Source of the DNA: Clostridium sp. LS
GTDB lineage: Bacteria > Bacillota > Clostridia > Clostridiales > Clostridiaceae
Reading direction: 5' to 3'
Length of the DNA: 64,000 nucleotides
Assembly (NCBI RefSeq): GCF_002760435.1
Contig: NZ_AUUU01000048.1
Coordinates: 1 to 64,000 of the forward strand
The notes beneath the pieces are model-generated. The model was not told the origin of the DNA. It was given only the letters and a program-made list of their open reading frames with translations, and made no database searches. Each line of letters begins with the position of its first letter. The stretch's first letter is position 1. Made by a program: the position numbers and the translations under genes. Positions 43,150 through 51,034 of this stretch are shown one piece after another.

Positions 43150-43305
43150 TTGAAGTTTAAGGTACATTTACCAGAAGACATGACAGAAATATATAAAAAG
43201 ATGAACCAATTTAAAGCTGAAAAAATCATTAGAGAATGTACACCTCAACAAGTAGAAGCAATTATTAAGTATCTTGAAGAAAAACAAGGCAAGGAGGATA
43301 TATGA
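43150..43305 (+). CDS. Small phage protein
   Basis: 51 residues from TTG 43150 (GAGGTGAG upstream). KFKVHLPEDMTEIYKKMNQF, IRECTPQQVEAIIKYLEEKQ. Overlaps the next start by ATGA. Function unknown. Confidence 0.55.
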   Translation: MKFKVHLPEDMTEIYKKMNQFKAEKIIRECTPQQVEAIIKYLEEKQGKEDI

Positions 43306-43523
43306 GAGAAGGGTATTTACAACATAATTCACAAGGTAGATATGAGATACCAGGGGTAACTTATTTTACATCAGGAGAGCGAATTGAAATATTTTATGAT
43401 GATGTTTGGATATCTGGAAGAATAGAATATTCACAAAGAGAAATGGAGTATTATTTCTTAAATGAAGAAGAAGGAATATATGTTTATGATCTTTCAGGAA
43501 TCAAAGCAAGAGAAGTAAACTAA
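43302..43523 (+). CDS. DUF5348-like phage protein
   Basis: 73 residues; AAGGAGG within the end of the preceding gene. All-beta: RYEIPGVTYFTSGERIEIFY, WISGRIEYSQREMEYYFLN. Fits the small family I know as DUF5348. Function unknown. Confidence 0.65.
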   Translation: MREGYLQHNSQGRYEIPGVTYFTSGERIEIFYDDVWISGRIEYSQREMEYYFLNEEEGIYVYDLSGIKAREVN

Positions 43524-43537
43524 AAACTTATGATAGC

Positions 43538-43667
43538 AAGGCAGAAATGCCTTTAAAAAATAGCTTGTCTGCGAAAAATGCTGTAAAAATGTGTTGGTAA
43601 TAAATGTAAAATAATTCAAAAGGCGATAAGCCTTAAAAAAATGGCTTGTCTGCGAAAAATGTTGCTG
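43538..43667 (+). repeat. Two copies of a hairpin-plus-18-mer unit
   Basis: Copy 1 is 43538-43583, copy 2 is 43620-43667. Each has AAGGC-loop-GCCTT, a run of A, and the identical 18-mer GCTTGTCTGCGAAAAATG (43563-43580; 43644-43661), 81 nt apart. The gap between DUF5348-like and Spo0E-like genes holds only these units. They may act on the transcript ahead of the phosphatase gene. Confidence 0.7.
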
Positions 43668-43729
43668 AATTACCTCAAATGAAAGTTAGTCTTTGAAAAT
43701 TAAATATTATAACCAAGGGGGATGGGAGA

Positions 43730-43945
43730 ATGAAAGGATTTATGACTAATTTTAAGGCAAATGAATCTAAAGAAAAAGCTATAAACAAGATTGATGCAGC
43801 TATCGAAAAAGCCAGAGCAGAGATGGAAATGAGTATTGCTAAGAATCCAAACCTTACATCAGAAGAAACAGTTAAGTTAAGTCAGAAATTAGATCCGCTT
43901 ATTGCACATAAACAGAGGATGATGATTTATGGTTGCTCGATGTAA
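43730..43945 (+). CDS. Spo0E-type aspartyl-phosphate phosphatase
   Basis: 71 residues after GATGGGAG. Two helices: AINKIDAAIEKARAEMEMSI and SEETVKLSQKLDPLIAHKQ. The second holds SQKLD (residues 51-55), the signature of Spo0E-family proteins, whose Asp attacks phospho-Spo0A. Length fits the family. Found in phage DNA, it could lower Spo0A~P and delay sporulation of the host. Clostridia lack the full phosphorelay, so Spo0A~P itself would be the direct target. Activity is inferred from the motif. Confidence 0.8.
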   Translation: MKGFMTNFKANESKEKAINKIDAAIEKARAEMEMSIAKNPNLTSEETVKLSQKLDPLIAHKQRMMIYGCSM

Positions 43946-44102
43946 ATGCGGATTGATTTGGAACATAAGTATTAAAACCGAAATACCTAGCGAAGGATAT
44001 GTATGTCCTAAGTGTAGAACCAAAGATAAGAAAATGATGCAATTAAGGAAAGGAGTTATACCTAATGTTCTGCTTAGAAATAGGAAGAAGTTTCAGGCAT
44101 AA
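43929..44102 (+). CDS. Small zinc-ribbon phage protein
   Basis: 57 residues, overlapping the Spo0E-like gene by 17 nt. CKCG at residues 5-8 and CPKC at about 30-33 form a likely zinc knuckle pair; the C-terminus is very basic (KKMMQLRKGVIPNVLLRNRK), so nucleic-acid binding is likely. Confidence 0.6.
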   Translation: MVARCKCGLIWNISIKTEIPSEGYVCPKCRTKDKKMMQLRKGVIPNVLLRNRKKFQA

Positions 44103-44166
44103 AGGTGAGAATTGGGAAATTAGAAAAATCTATAGAGATTCATTTTTAGCAATTAATGAGTTTTAA
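44065..44166 (+). CDS. Possible 33-residue phage protein
   Basis: ATG 44065 behind AAAGGAG, overlapping the previous gene by 38 nt in another frame. MFCLEIGRSFRHKGENWEIR and a short tail. Supported only by the ribosome site and position. Confidence 0.35.
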   Translation: MFCLEIGRSFRHKGENWEIRKIYRDSFLAINEF

Positions 44167-44219
44167 ATTAATCTAAAGCAATTTCCGATTTTAAGAATAG
44201 TCAAATAGGAGGGATATTG

Positions 44220-44414
44220 ATGCAAATTGAAAAAGATGCATTCATCAAAGCATTAGCTGGAAGTATTTTATGTCCTAGTGATATGAAAATTGAGGTTGAA
44301 AAGAAAGATAAAGTTTGTGGCTTTTCATTAGATTGTAAAAGATGCTGGAATGAAGCTTTAAATGGAGTAAGTAATTTTGAACTAATAGGAGGTATTGAAG
44401 GATGTCGAAAATAA
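44220..44414 (+). CDS. Small phage protein with four cysteines
   Basis: 64 residues, ATG 44220 with AGGAGG at 44208-44213. SILCPSDMKIEV, CGFSLDCKRCWNEAL and a last Cys in GGIEGCRK give a possible metal site. It overlaps the ATPase gene by 13 nt. Confidence 0.65.
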   Translation: MQIEKDAFIKALAGSILCPSDMKIEVEKKDKVCGFSLDCKRCWNEALNGVSNFELIGGIEGCRK

Positions 44415-46141
44415 ATTTTTTAAGAGTTAGTAATTTTTTAGGAATAGATGAAATGGAACTTGAAGCATCAAAGATTAATATATTCAAAGGTCCAAATGGT
44501 AAAGGTAAGACGTCAGTACTTGAAGTTATAGAAAAAACTTTCACTAATAAGAACAGGCGAACAGAAGTAATTAAGCATGGTCAGGATGAAGCTACAATGT
44601 TTGTTGAATTAGATGATGGTTTGAGCATTGATAGAAGAGTAAGGAATGAAAAAGGTAATTACATAAAGGTAAGGCAGGATGGAAAAGGTGCGGATAGCAC
44701 AGAAAAGTTTATAAGTTCGTTGGTTAACGGAAACATATTTAGGCCTTTAGATTGGGTTAACTTAAGTTCTAAAGAGCAAACAAAGTCATTACTTAGTATG
44801 TTAGAAATTGGTTGGAGTGAGGAAGATATCGTAAGCTGGTTTGGCGACCTGGTAGACGATATCGACTATTCACAACACATTCTACTCATTCTAAAGAGTA
44901 TAGAACAAAAATACTATAAAACACGTGAAGAAGTCAATAGGGAAGTTAAGGAACTTAGAGCACGTATAGATAGCATTTATGTTGATTTACCACCAGAATA
45001 CAACGGTGAAGAATGGAAAGATAAAAATGTTCAAGAGTATTATGCAAAAGTTAAAGAAGCGCAGGATATTAATAAATGGATATCCGAAGCTAAATCACTT
45101 CAGGAGAATTTTAATTCTAAAGTTGAAAGTATTAAGGCTAATGCTGAATCAGAAAAAGCTAGGATAACACTTAAATACAAAGGTGAAACAGAAGATATAA
45201 ACGATATTATTACTCTTTCTAATTCAAAGATAGAAAAAGCAAAAGATTTTATAACAAATTCGGATCATGAACTTGAAATTAAAATACAAGAATTAACCAA
45301 CTATAATGTTTCAGAAGAAAACATAGCTGCTAAAAATTACAGTGATGCATTAAAAGATCTTGAAGAAGAATTTAAAAGAAAGAAAGAAGAGATAACTAAA
45401 ACTTACAGTTCTAATGTTGAATTTCTCAAGGAAAGTCTATCAAAAGGTATTGAAGCAGCTAAGAAAGGTTCAGCTTTAAAAATAGAGGAACAAAAAGACT
45501 TAATTTCTATAAATGAAAATAAAATTGCAGTTAAACATCAAGAGTTACTTGGATTAGTTGAAAAAGAAGAAACAGAGAAAAAGTCAGTTGATGAAAAAGT
45601 TAAATCTGATATTGAAAAAGAAGAAATCAGAATTGGAAAGGCAGCTAAATATTTAGAGGAACATGAGGAAATTGATATAGCTCCACTTCAAGAAGAAGCT
45701 AATCATGTTCAAGAAATGGTTTCCTACTTAAGGGATTGGGATAGGATTATTGAAATTAGAGATAACCAATTAGCACCAAAAGAACGTTATTCAGAGGAAC
45801 TTACAGTAAAAATAGAAAAGGCTAGAACATTGCCAAGTGAATTGCTTAAGACCGCTAAGATGCCGATAGAAGGTATTAGCGTTGACGAGAATGGTAATGT
45901 GAGAATCAATGGAACCCTTATTGATGGATTAAGTGATGGTGAAAAGTTAGAACTAGCTATGAGAGTTGCTAAGGCACAATGTGGATCTTTGAAAATTATC
46001 TGCATGGATAAGTGGGAGTCACTAGATACATCAGCACAGGAAGTATTATTAAAGGAAATGACAGAGGATGAATATCAATACTTTGTAACAGAGGTTGCAG
46101 CTACAGAGAATGGTGAAATAGAAATTGAAAAGATAGGATAG
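44402..46141 (+). CDS. SMC/RecF-like AAA ATPase of the phage recombination module
   Basis: 579 residues. Walker A GPNGKGKTS (residues 30-38) in an N-terminal ABC-type head, a coiled coil of roughly 330 residues (about 190-450, Lys/Glu-rich), then the second head half with LSDGEKLELAMRVAKAQ and ICMDKWESLD (signature and Walker B-like). Similar to SbcC/Rad50-like proteins. Sits just ahead of the YqaJ exonuclease and RecT, as in other Firmicutes phages, so it probably helps process DNA ends. Confidence 0.88.
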   Translation: MSKINFLRVSNFLGIDEMELEASKINIFKGPNGKGKTSVLEVIEKTFTNKNRRTEVIKHGQDEATMFVELDDGLSIDRRVRNEKGNYIKVRQDGKGADSTEKFISSLVNGNIFRPLDWVNLSSKEQTKSLLSMLEIGWSEEDIVSWFGDLVDDIDYSQHILLILKSIEQKYYKTREEVNREVKELRARIDSIYVDLPPEYNGEEWKDKNVQEYYAKVKEAQDINKWISEAKSLQENFNSKVESIKANAESEKARITLKYKGETEDINDIITLSNSKIEKAKDFITNSDHELEIKIQELTNYNVSEENIAAKNYSDALKDLEEEFKRKKEEITKTYSSNVEFLKESLSKGIEAAKKGSALKIEEQKDLISINENKIAVKHQELLGLVEKEETEKKSVDEKVKSDIEKEEIRIGKAAKYLEEHEEIDIAPLQEEANHVQEMVSYLRDWDRIIEIRDNQLAPKERYSEELTVKIEKARTLPSELLKTAKMPIEGISVDENGNVRINGTLIDGLSDGEKLELAMRVAKAQCGSLKIICMDKWESLDTSAQEVLLKEMTEDEYQYFVTEVAATENGEIEIEKIG

Positions 46142-46151
46142 GTGAATTTAT

Positions 46152-47228
46152 ATGAATTTAAATTTAACAGGTGAAGGTAAAGTAAAGTTTATAGAAAATA
46201 CAGATTTATTTTCTACTGCAAAGGTGATTTTTGATACTAGAACAGATAATGAGGAAAGAACTAAGTGGCTAGAAACTAGAACTAACTCAATTGGAGGTTC
46301 TGAGATAGGTTCAATCGCTGGGTTTAATAAGTATGGAAGTTCATTAACGGTATTCAATGACAAATTAGGATTAGGCAAGAAGTTTCAAGGTAATATTCAT
46401 ACAATATTCGGCAATAGAATGGAACCACACATAAGGGAATGGATCCAGGAGGATTTTGAAAAAGCTACAAATATTAAGCTAAAGACTTATGAGTATCCTT
46501 ACATGATGGTAGACAAAGAAATTGAGTATTTCAGTGCCAATATTGATGGTATTGGCATATTAGAAGATAACTATACTTATTGGGAAAATAGGGATACAGG
46601 AGAAGTAAAGTATATATCAGCCAATGAGTTATTTGGACTCGAAATTAAAACTGGTTCAGAGTTCTTAAAAAAGATGTGGGCATGTGAAGAAATTCCAGAT
46701 AGCTACTATTGTCAATGCCAATGGTATATGGGGGTTACAGGATTAAAGTATTTCTTAATAATTTACTTATTGGGTAAAGAGGTGAATTGGAAAGTGATTC
46801 CTAGAAATGATGGAGATATAGAAGCTCTAAGAGAAATAGGTAAAGCCTTTTGGAACAATCATATATTAACTAAGATTCCGCCAGCTCCAACAGGAAATGC
46901 TAAAGAAACTGAGGATATAAACTATCAACAAAGTTTAGAGGATGATGATGAAGTTAACATATCTGAAAATAAATTATCTAAGTATAACAAAATATCTGAC
47001 GAAATCAAAACGCTAGAAACTGAAAAAGAAAGAATAAAACAAGAGATTTTCTTAGAAATGGGTAATTCAAAAAAAGGTACAGATGGATTGTTCAATATTA
47101 GCAGATTCGAAGTTAAAAGAGATAGTTTTGATACAAAAAGATTTAAAGAATTATACCCAGTAACTTATGAATCGTTTTTAAAAGGTACAACAGAATTTGT
47201 AAATTTAAGAATTAGTAAATGTAAATAG
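46152..47228 (+). CDS. YqaJ-type phage exonuclease
   Basis: 358 residues. GGSEIGSIAGFNKY, GNRMEPHIREWIQ, the catalytic core SANIDGIG then LEIKTGS, and YYCQCQWYMGVTG are the lambda-exonuclease/YqaJ signature. It digests one strand at double-strand ends to give 3' tails for RecT. 15 nt before recT. Confidence 0.92.
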   Translation: MNLNLTGEGKVKFIENTDLFSTAKVIFDTRTDNEERTKWLETRTNSIGGSEIGSIAGFNKYGSSLTVFNDKLGLGKKFQGNIHTIFGNRMEPHIREWIQEDFEKATNIKLKTYEYPYMMVDKEIEYFSANIDGIGILEDNYTYWENRDTGEVKYISANELFGLEIKTGSEFLKKMWACEEIPDSYYCQCQWYMGVTGLKYFLIIYLLGKEVNWKVIPRNDGDIEALREIGKAFWNNHILTKIPPAPTGNAKETEDINYQQSLEDDDEVNISENKLSKYNKISDEIKTLETEKERIKQEIFLEMGNSKKGTDGLFNISRFEVKRDSFDTKRFKELYPVTYESFLKGTTEFVNLRISKCK

Positions 47229-47243
47229 AAAGGATGATAATAG

Positions 47244-48137
47244 ATGGCAAATGTTAATGGAGGTTTAGTTGCTAATAATAGTAATCAAGTGGCTAGAAGT
47301 CCACAAACAACAGTAAAAAGTATATTAGCAAATGTTGATTATAAGAAAAGATTTGAAGAAATATTAGGTAAGAAAGCGCAAGGCTTTATCAGTTCAGTTA
47401 TTAATATATCTAATTCAGTAGGCTTAAAAGATTGTGAACCCAAATCAATAGTCAGTGCTGCAGTAGTTGCAGCCACATTAGATTTACCTATTGATCCAAA
47501 CCTAGGATTTGCCTATATAGTACCTTACAATGACAAAAATAAAGGGAAAATAGCACAATTTCAAATGGGATATAAGGGATTTATTCAATTGGCTCAAAGA
47601 AGTGGTCAATATAAGACAATTAATGCAATAGAAGTATATGAACATGAAATAAAAAAAGTAAATAGATTAACAGGCGAAATTGAACTTGAAGATAATCCAG
47701 AGCCATCAACTAAGGTAGTAGGATATATAGCATATTTTAGCTTACTCAATGGATTTGAAAAAGCGTTATATATGACTAGAGAACAGTTAGAAGCACATGG
47801 TAAGAAATATAGCCAATCATATAAGAGCAATAAAGATTGGGTTGTTAAAGCAAGTCTATGGAATACAGATTTTGATTCAATGGCGACTAAGACAGTAATT
47901 AAGTTATTACTAAGTAAATATGGACCGTTAAGTATTGAAATGCAAAAAGCAGTTACCATGGATCAGGCATATGTAAAAGAAGATGTACTTAAATCAAATT
48001 CAGATATAGATGGTTCGAGTGCAGAATATATTGATAACTCTGAAAATAATGAAAACATAGTTGATGCTGAGTATCAAGAAACACCTAATAAAGAGCAAAA
48101 AGATATATATGACGGTTCACCATTTCAAGAAGAGTAA
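47244..48137 (+). CDS. recT: RecT single-strand annealing protein
   Basis: 297 residues. SAAVVAATLDLPIDPNLGFAY, FQMGYKGFIQLAQRSGQYK and MATKTVIKLLLSKYGPLS are RecT hallmarks. The C-terminal 50 residues are acidic (ENNENIVDAEYQETPN). Works with the exonuclease to repair or recombine phage DNA. Confidence 0.95.
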   Translation: MANVNGGLVANNSNQVARSPQTTVKSILANVDYKKRFEEILGKKAQGFISSVINISNSVGLKDCEPKSIVSAAVVAATLDLPIDPNLGFAYIVPYNDKNKGKIAQFQMGYKGFIQLAQRSGQYKTINAIEVYEHEIKKVNRLTGEIELEDNPEPSTKVVGYIAYFSLLNGFEKALYMTREQLEAHGKKYSQSYKSNKDWVVKASLWNTDFDSMATKTVIKLLLSKYGPLSIEMQKAVTMDQAYVKEDVLKSNSDIDGSSAEYIDNSENNENIVDAEYQETPNKEQKDIYDGSPFQEE

Positions 48138-48146
48138 ATTAAATGA

Positions 48147-48210
48147 GCCCCTAGTCATAGGGGCACACAAAATAATGAGCATATATAAATATCATATTCT
48201 TATTATGCTC
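48147..48210 (+). other. Two hairpins between recT and the initiator gene
   Basis: GCCCCTA (48147-48153) pairs with TAGGGGC (48158-48164); GAGCATA (48177-48183) pairs with TATGCTC (48204-48210). No T-tract follows, so they are not classical terminators. They may stabilise or process the mRNA ends. Confidence 0.55.
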
Positions 48211-48247
48211 AAATTTCACAAAAATATTCAACAAAGGAAGTGATATT

Positions 48248-49042
48248 TTGGCTCAAAGAAGAATGTTTTCGTTGAAAATTATAGATACAGATCTATTCTT
48301 GGATATGCCTATGAGTGCAAGGCTATTATATTACGACTTAGCTATGAGGGCGGATGATGATGGATTTGTATCATCACCTAAAAAAATTCAAAGAATGGTT
48401 GGCGCATCTGATGATGATTTTAAATTGCTATTAGCCAAACAGTTTATTATACCTTTTGAAAGTGGAGTATGTGTGATCAAACATTGGAGAATACACAATT
48501 ATATAAGACCAGACAGATATACAGAAACAATTTATAAAGATGAAAAATATCAGTTAACTGAAGAAAATGGTCAATATGATTTAAATGTCATACCAAATGA
48601 CATACCAATGGTTACACAAATGGATACACAGGTTAGGTTAGGTAAGGATAGTATAGGTAAGGATAATAAGAAAGAAAGTAAGAAAGCAACATCATATGAC
48701 GATTTAGTTAATTCTTATACTAACTATCAAGAATTAAAAGATACAATTTATGAATTTATAAAAATGCGTAAGTTGATTAAAAAACCTTTGACAGTTAAAG
48801 CGTTGCAGCTAATGTTAACAAAACTCACCAATATATCTAAGAATGTTGATGAAGTTAAAATAGCAGTACTAAATCAATCTATAGAGAATAGTTGGCAAAG
48901 CATATATGAACTTAAGGGGGAAAAAAATAATGGATCTGCCAGTAAGTTTAACAAGAATTCTAGCACAAGTAAAAAATACAACGTCTCAATCCCAGAATGG
49001 ACTCCAAGCGAAAGAACCTCAACAGGCGATGAGCCATTTTAA
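48248..49042 (+). CDS. DnaD-like phage replisome organiser
   Basis: 264 residues from TTG 48248 (AAGGAAGTG upstream). N-terminal winged-helix domain (MSARLLYYDLAMRADDDGFV, IQRMVGASDDDFKLLLAKQF, KHWRIHNYIRPDRY) as in Lactobacillus/Clostridium phage initiators, a linker with RLGKDSIGKDNKKESKK, and a C-terminal helical domain. Binds the phage origin, probably inside its own gene at the repeats near 48639. Its last 113 nt overlap the DnaC-like gene. Confidence 0.85.
   Translation: MAQRRMFSLKIIDTDLFLDMPMSARLLYYDLAMRADDDGFVSSPKKIQRMVGASDDDFKLLLAKQFIIPFESGVCVIKHWRIHNYIRPDRYTETIYKDEKYQLTEENGQYDLNVIPNDIPMVTQMDTQVRLGKDSIGKDNKKESKKATSYDDLVNSYTNYQELKDTIYEFIKMRKLIKKPLTVKALQLMLTKLTNISKNVDEVKIAVLNQSIENSWQSIYELKGEKNNGSASKFNKNSSTSKKYNVSIPEWTPSERTSTGDEPF
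48639..48665 (+). repeat. Direct repeats in the initiator gene (putative phage origin)
   Basis: TAGGTAAGGATA occurs at 48639-48650 and 48654-48665, spaced by 15 nt, with a partial copy (TTAGGTTAGGT) just upstream. They encode the Gly-Lys-Asp-rich linker. Iteron-like repeats inside initiator genes are the usual origin in such phages. Confidence 0.55.
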
Positions 49043-49715
49043 ATGTGATTTATGTAAAGATACAGGATATATAATTAAGCACCAAGAACATAGTCAACCT
49101 TTAATGACTCCATGTGAATGCTTAGAAGTTGAAAAGGTAAAGCGATTATGGATTAATAGTGGAATTAATACTGATGATTTAGATAAATCTTTTGGAAACT
49201 TTGATGAGTGGTCTAATAAGTCAAAGGAAATGAAAAATAAAGCAATTGAATACTATAAAGCATTTAATGTTATAAGAGCAGAAAGAAGAAATTCAATTTT
49301 ACTTTGTGGAAATCCAGGTTCAGGCAAGACACATATTGCGCTGGCACTTGCAAATAATTTCTTAAAAAAAGATATAAGAGTTGTATATATGCCTTATAGG
49401 GATGTAGTTACAAGTCTTAAGCAAAACATGATAGATGAAGAGTATTACAAAAAGACTTTAAGCAAATATCAAACATGCGAGATTCTTTTGCTAGACGATT
49501 TATATAAAGGAAAAGTAAATGAAACAGACGTAAACATAATGTTTGAACTGATTAATTATAGATACTTAAATAGATTGCCAATGATAGTTAGTACAGAGTT
49601 CACAATTGAAAAATTATTAAGTTTTGATGAAGCAATAGGAAGTAGGATATATGAAATGTCTAAAAACTTTTTGGTAGAAATAGAAGGAATAGAAAATAAT
49701 TATAGATTAAGGTAG
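48930..49715 (+). CDS. DnaC/DnaI-like helicase loader
   Basis: 261 residues, ATG 48930 with AAGGGGG at 48914-48920. N-terminal zinc module (CDLCKDTGYI, PCECLEVEKV), AAA+ ATPase with Walker A GNPGSGKT (residues 127-134) and LLLDDLYKG as Walker B. Loads the host DnaB-type helicase at the phage origin. Its first 113 nt lie in another frame within the initiator gene. Confidence 0.92.
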   Translation: MDLPVSLTRILAQVKNTTSQSQNGLQAKEPQQAMSHFKCDLCKDTGYIIKHQEHSQPLMTPCECLEVEKVKRLWINSGINTDDLDKSFGNFDEWSNKSKEMKNKAIEYYKAFNVIRAERRNSILLCGNPGSGKTHIALALANNFLKKDIRVVYMPYRDVVTSLKQNMIDEEYYKKTLSKYQTCEILLLDDLYKGKVNETDVNIMFELINYRYLNRLPMIVSTEFTIEKLLSFDEAIGSRIYEMSKNFLVEIEGIENNYRLR

Positions 49716-49730
49716 GAGGGAGAAAACATT

Positions 49731-49904
49731 ATGGGGGCAAACATTAACTTAGAAATAGCCAAGCAAGCAGCAGAGATTAAGCAAAATGATATGACCGGAA
49801 CTTTAACTATAGAAGCTGCAGTACTACAAGCACAAAGAAATTTAAATAAATTACAAGGATTAAGTGGAGTTATAAAAGCTTTGAGAGGTGAAGAAGATGA
49901 TTGA
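49731..49904 (+). CDS. Small helical phage protein
   Basis: 57 residues after GGAGGG. MGANINLEIAKQAAEIKQND, then AAVLQAQRNLNKLQG. Overlaps the sigma-like gene by 8 nt. Function unknown. Confidence 0.65.
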   Translation: MGANINLEIAKQAAEIKQNDMTGTLTIEAAVLQAQRNLNKLQGLSGVIKALRGEEDD

Positions 49905-50442
49905 TGTAACAGAACACATGGGGTTAGCTTATACAGAAGCTAAGAGAATATATCCCAAAATAAATTTAAAGTATGAATTTCAAGATGTAGTTCAAGTTGC
50001 TTATTTGGCACTAGTAAAAGCGGGCAAAAATTTTGATGAGAGTAAAGATATTAAATTTTCAACATATGCTATTCCATCAATAAGAGGAGCACTATTGAAT
50101 TTTATATCTCGTGATAAACAGTTCAATGAAAATAAAGGAGTACCTCATAAATATAAATTCTTATCCTATGAAGCTGAATATGATTGCGGAAATTTAGAGG
50201 GCAGGATTGGAACAGATAGCTTTGAAGATGTCCTTATTACCAGAACAGCTTTAAGCCAAGTTATAGAAAAACTTGATATAAGAGAAAGACAAGTATTTAA
50301 TTTATATTTCATAAATGAGCGTACTCAAAAAGAAATAGCGGAAATGATAAATACGACTCAAGTTCAAGTATCAAGAATAAAAAAAAGAATTGCTCAAAAA
50401 GTAAAATCAGCCTTTATGGATTATGAGAAGGTGATTGTATGA
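49897..50442 (+). CDS. Phage sigma-70-family factor
   Basis: 181 residues, ATG 49897 with GAGGTG upstream (in-frame GTG 49888 lies in the ribosome site). Region 2 (EFQDVVQVAYLALVKAGKNF, KFSTYAIPSIRGAL) and region 4 (LDIREREVF-like LDIRERQVFNLYF, TQKEIAEMINTTQVQVSRIK) are visible, in the layout of SigF/SigG-type factors without region 1 and 3.2. It may redirect host polymerase to phage genes. Confidence 0.85.
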   Translation: MIDVTEHMGLAYTEAKRIYPKINLKYEFQDVVQVAYLALVKAGKNFDESKDIKFSTYAIPSIRGALLNFISRDKQFNENKGVPHKYKFLSYEAEYDCGNLEGRIGTDSFEDVLITRTALSQVIEKLDIRERQVFNLYFINERTQKEIAEMINTTQVQVSRIKKRIAQKVKSAFMDYEKVIV

Positions 50443-50840
50443 GTGAAAAGTATTGTAATGAATGTGGTACAAGCTATGGAGTAGAACTGCATCACATAAT
50501 GTCTAGAAAGCAGCTTAAACCATTAGAAGATTGTAAGCATAATCATGTGAATCTTTGCTATAACCACCATAGAGATCATAAAACAGGGATTCATCATAAT
50601 AGAAAATTGTATTTAAAGTATAGGTTGATATTTCAGAATTATTTAGAAATGCACCTTTTAAAAGATTATTTAACTAGAGAAGAAATAAAAGCAGTTTTAG
50701 AGATAAAAGATAAGCCTTTAGATAGGCTCTTAAAGAGTATAACAATGCATAAGGGTAAATATGCTAGGGAAGATGTAATTATTAAATGTATGGCAGATAA
50801 GAAGGTCACAGAGGATGAAATTTTGGAGTTAGAACTTTAA
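50439..50840 (+). CDS. HNH-like nuclease
   Basis: 133 residues, overlapping the sigma gene by 4 nt. CNECG and ELHHIMSRKQ, then HVNLCYNHHRDH: the HNH metal-finger arrangement, followed by a helical C-terminal part. Could be a nicking or packaging endonuclease; far from the terminase, so the role is open. Confidence 0.8.
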   Translation: MSEKYCNECGTSYGVELHHIMSRKQLKPLEDCKHNHVNLCYNHHRDHKTGIHHNRKLYLKYRLIFQNYLEMHLLKDYLTREEIKAVLEIKDKPLDRLLKSITMHKGKYAREDVIIKCMADKKVTEDEILELEL

Positions 50841-51031
50841 TGGATACCTCAAGAAAGATTTTAACAGACAAGCACAGGTGCCACTTTTGCATGAACTATC
50901 AGCCACAATATAAAAACAGTATTAAATTATGTCGTGGACATTGCAGAATTACTGGTGCTTATAAGCAGAGAACGGACAAGTGTAAAAAGTATTTTAAAGA
51001 AGGATTACAAATTGGATTCTTGGAGGAATGA
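50840..51031 (+). CDS. Small Cys-rich phage protein
   Basis: 63 residues, overlapping the previous stop by one base. CHFCMNYQP, CRGHC and DKCKKYF supply five Cys for a zinc fold. Function unknown. Confidence 0.7.
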   Translation: MDTSRKILTDKHRCHFCMNYQPQYKNSIKLCRGHCRITGAYKQRTDKCKKYFKEGLQIGFLEE

Positions 51032-51034
51032 AAA

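Noticed and set aside
43538-43667. CRISPR array
   Set aside because: Only two imperfect units with an extended internal hairpin and no cas genes in the window.
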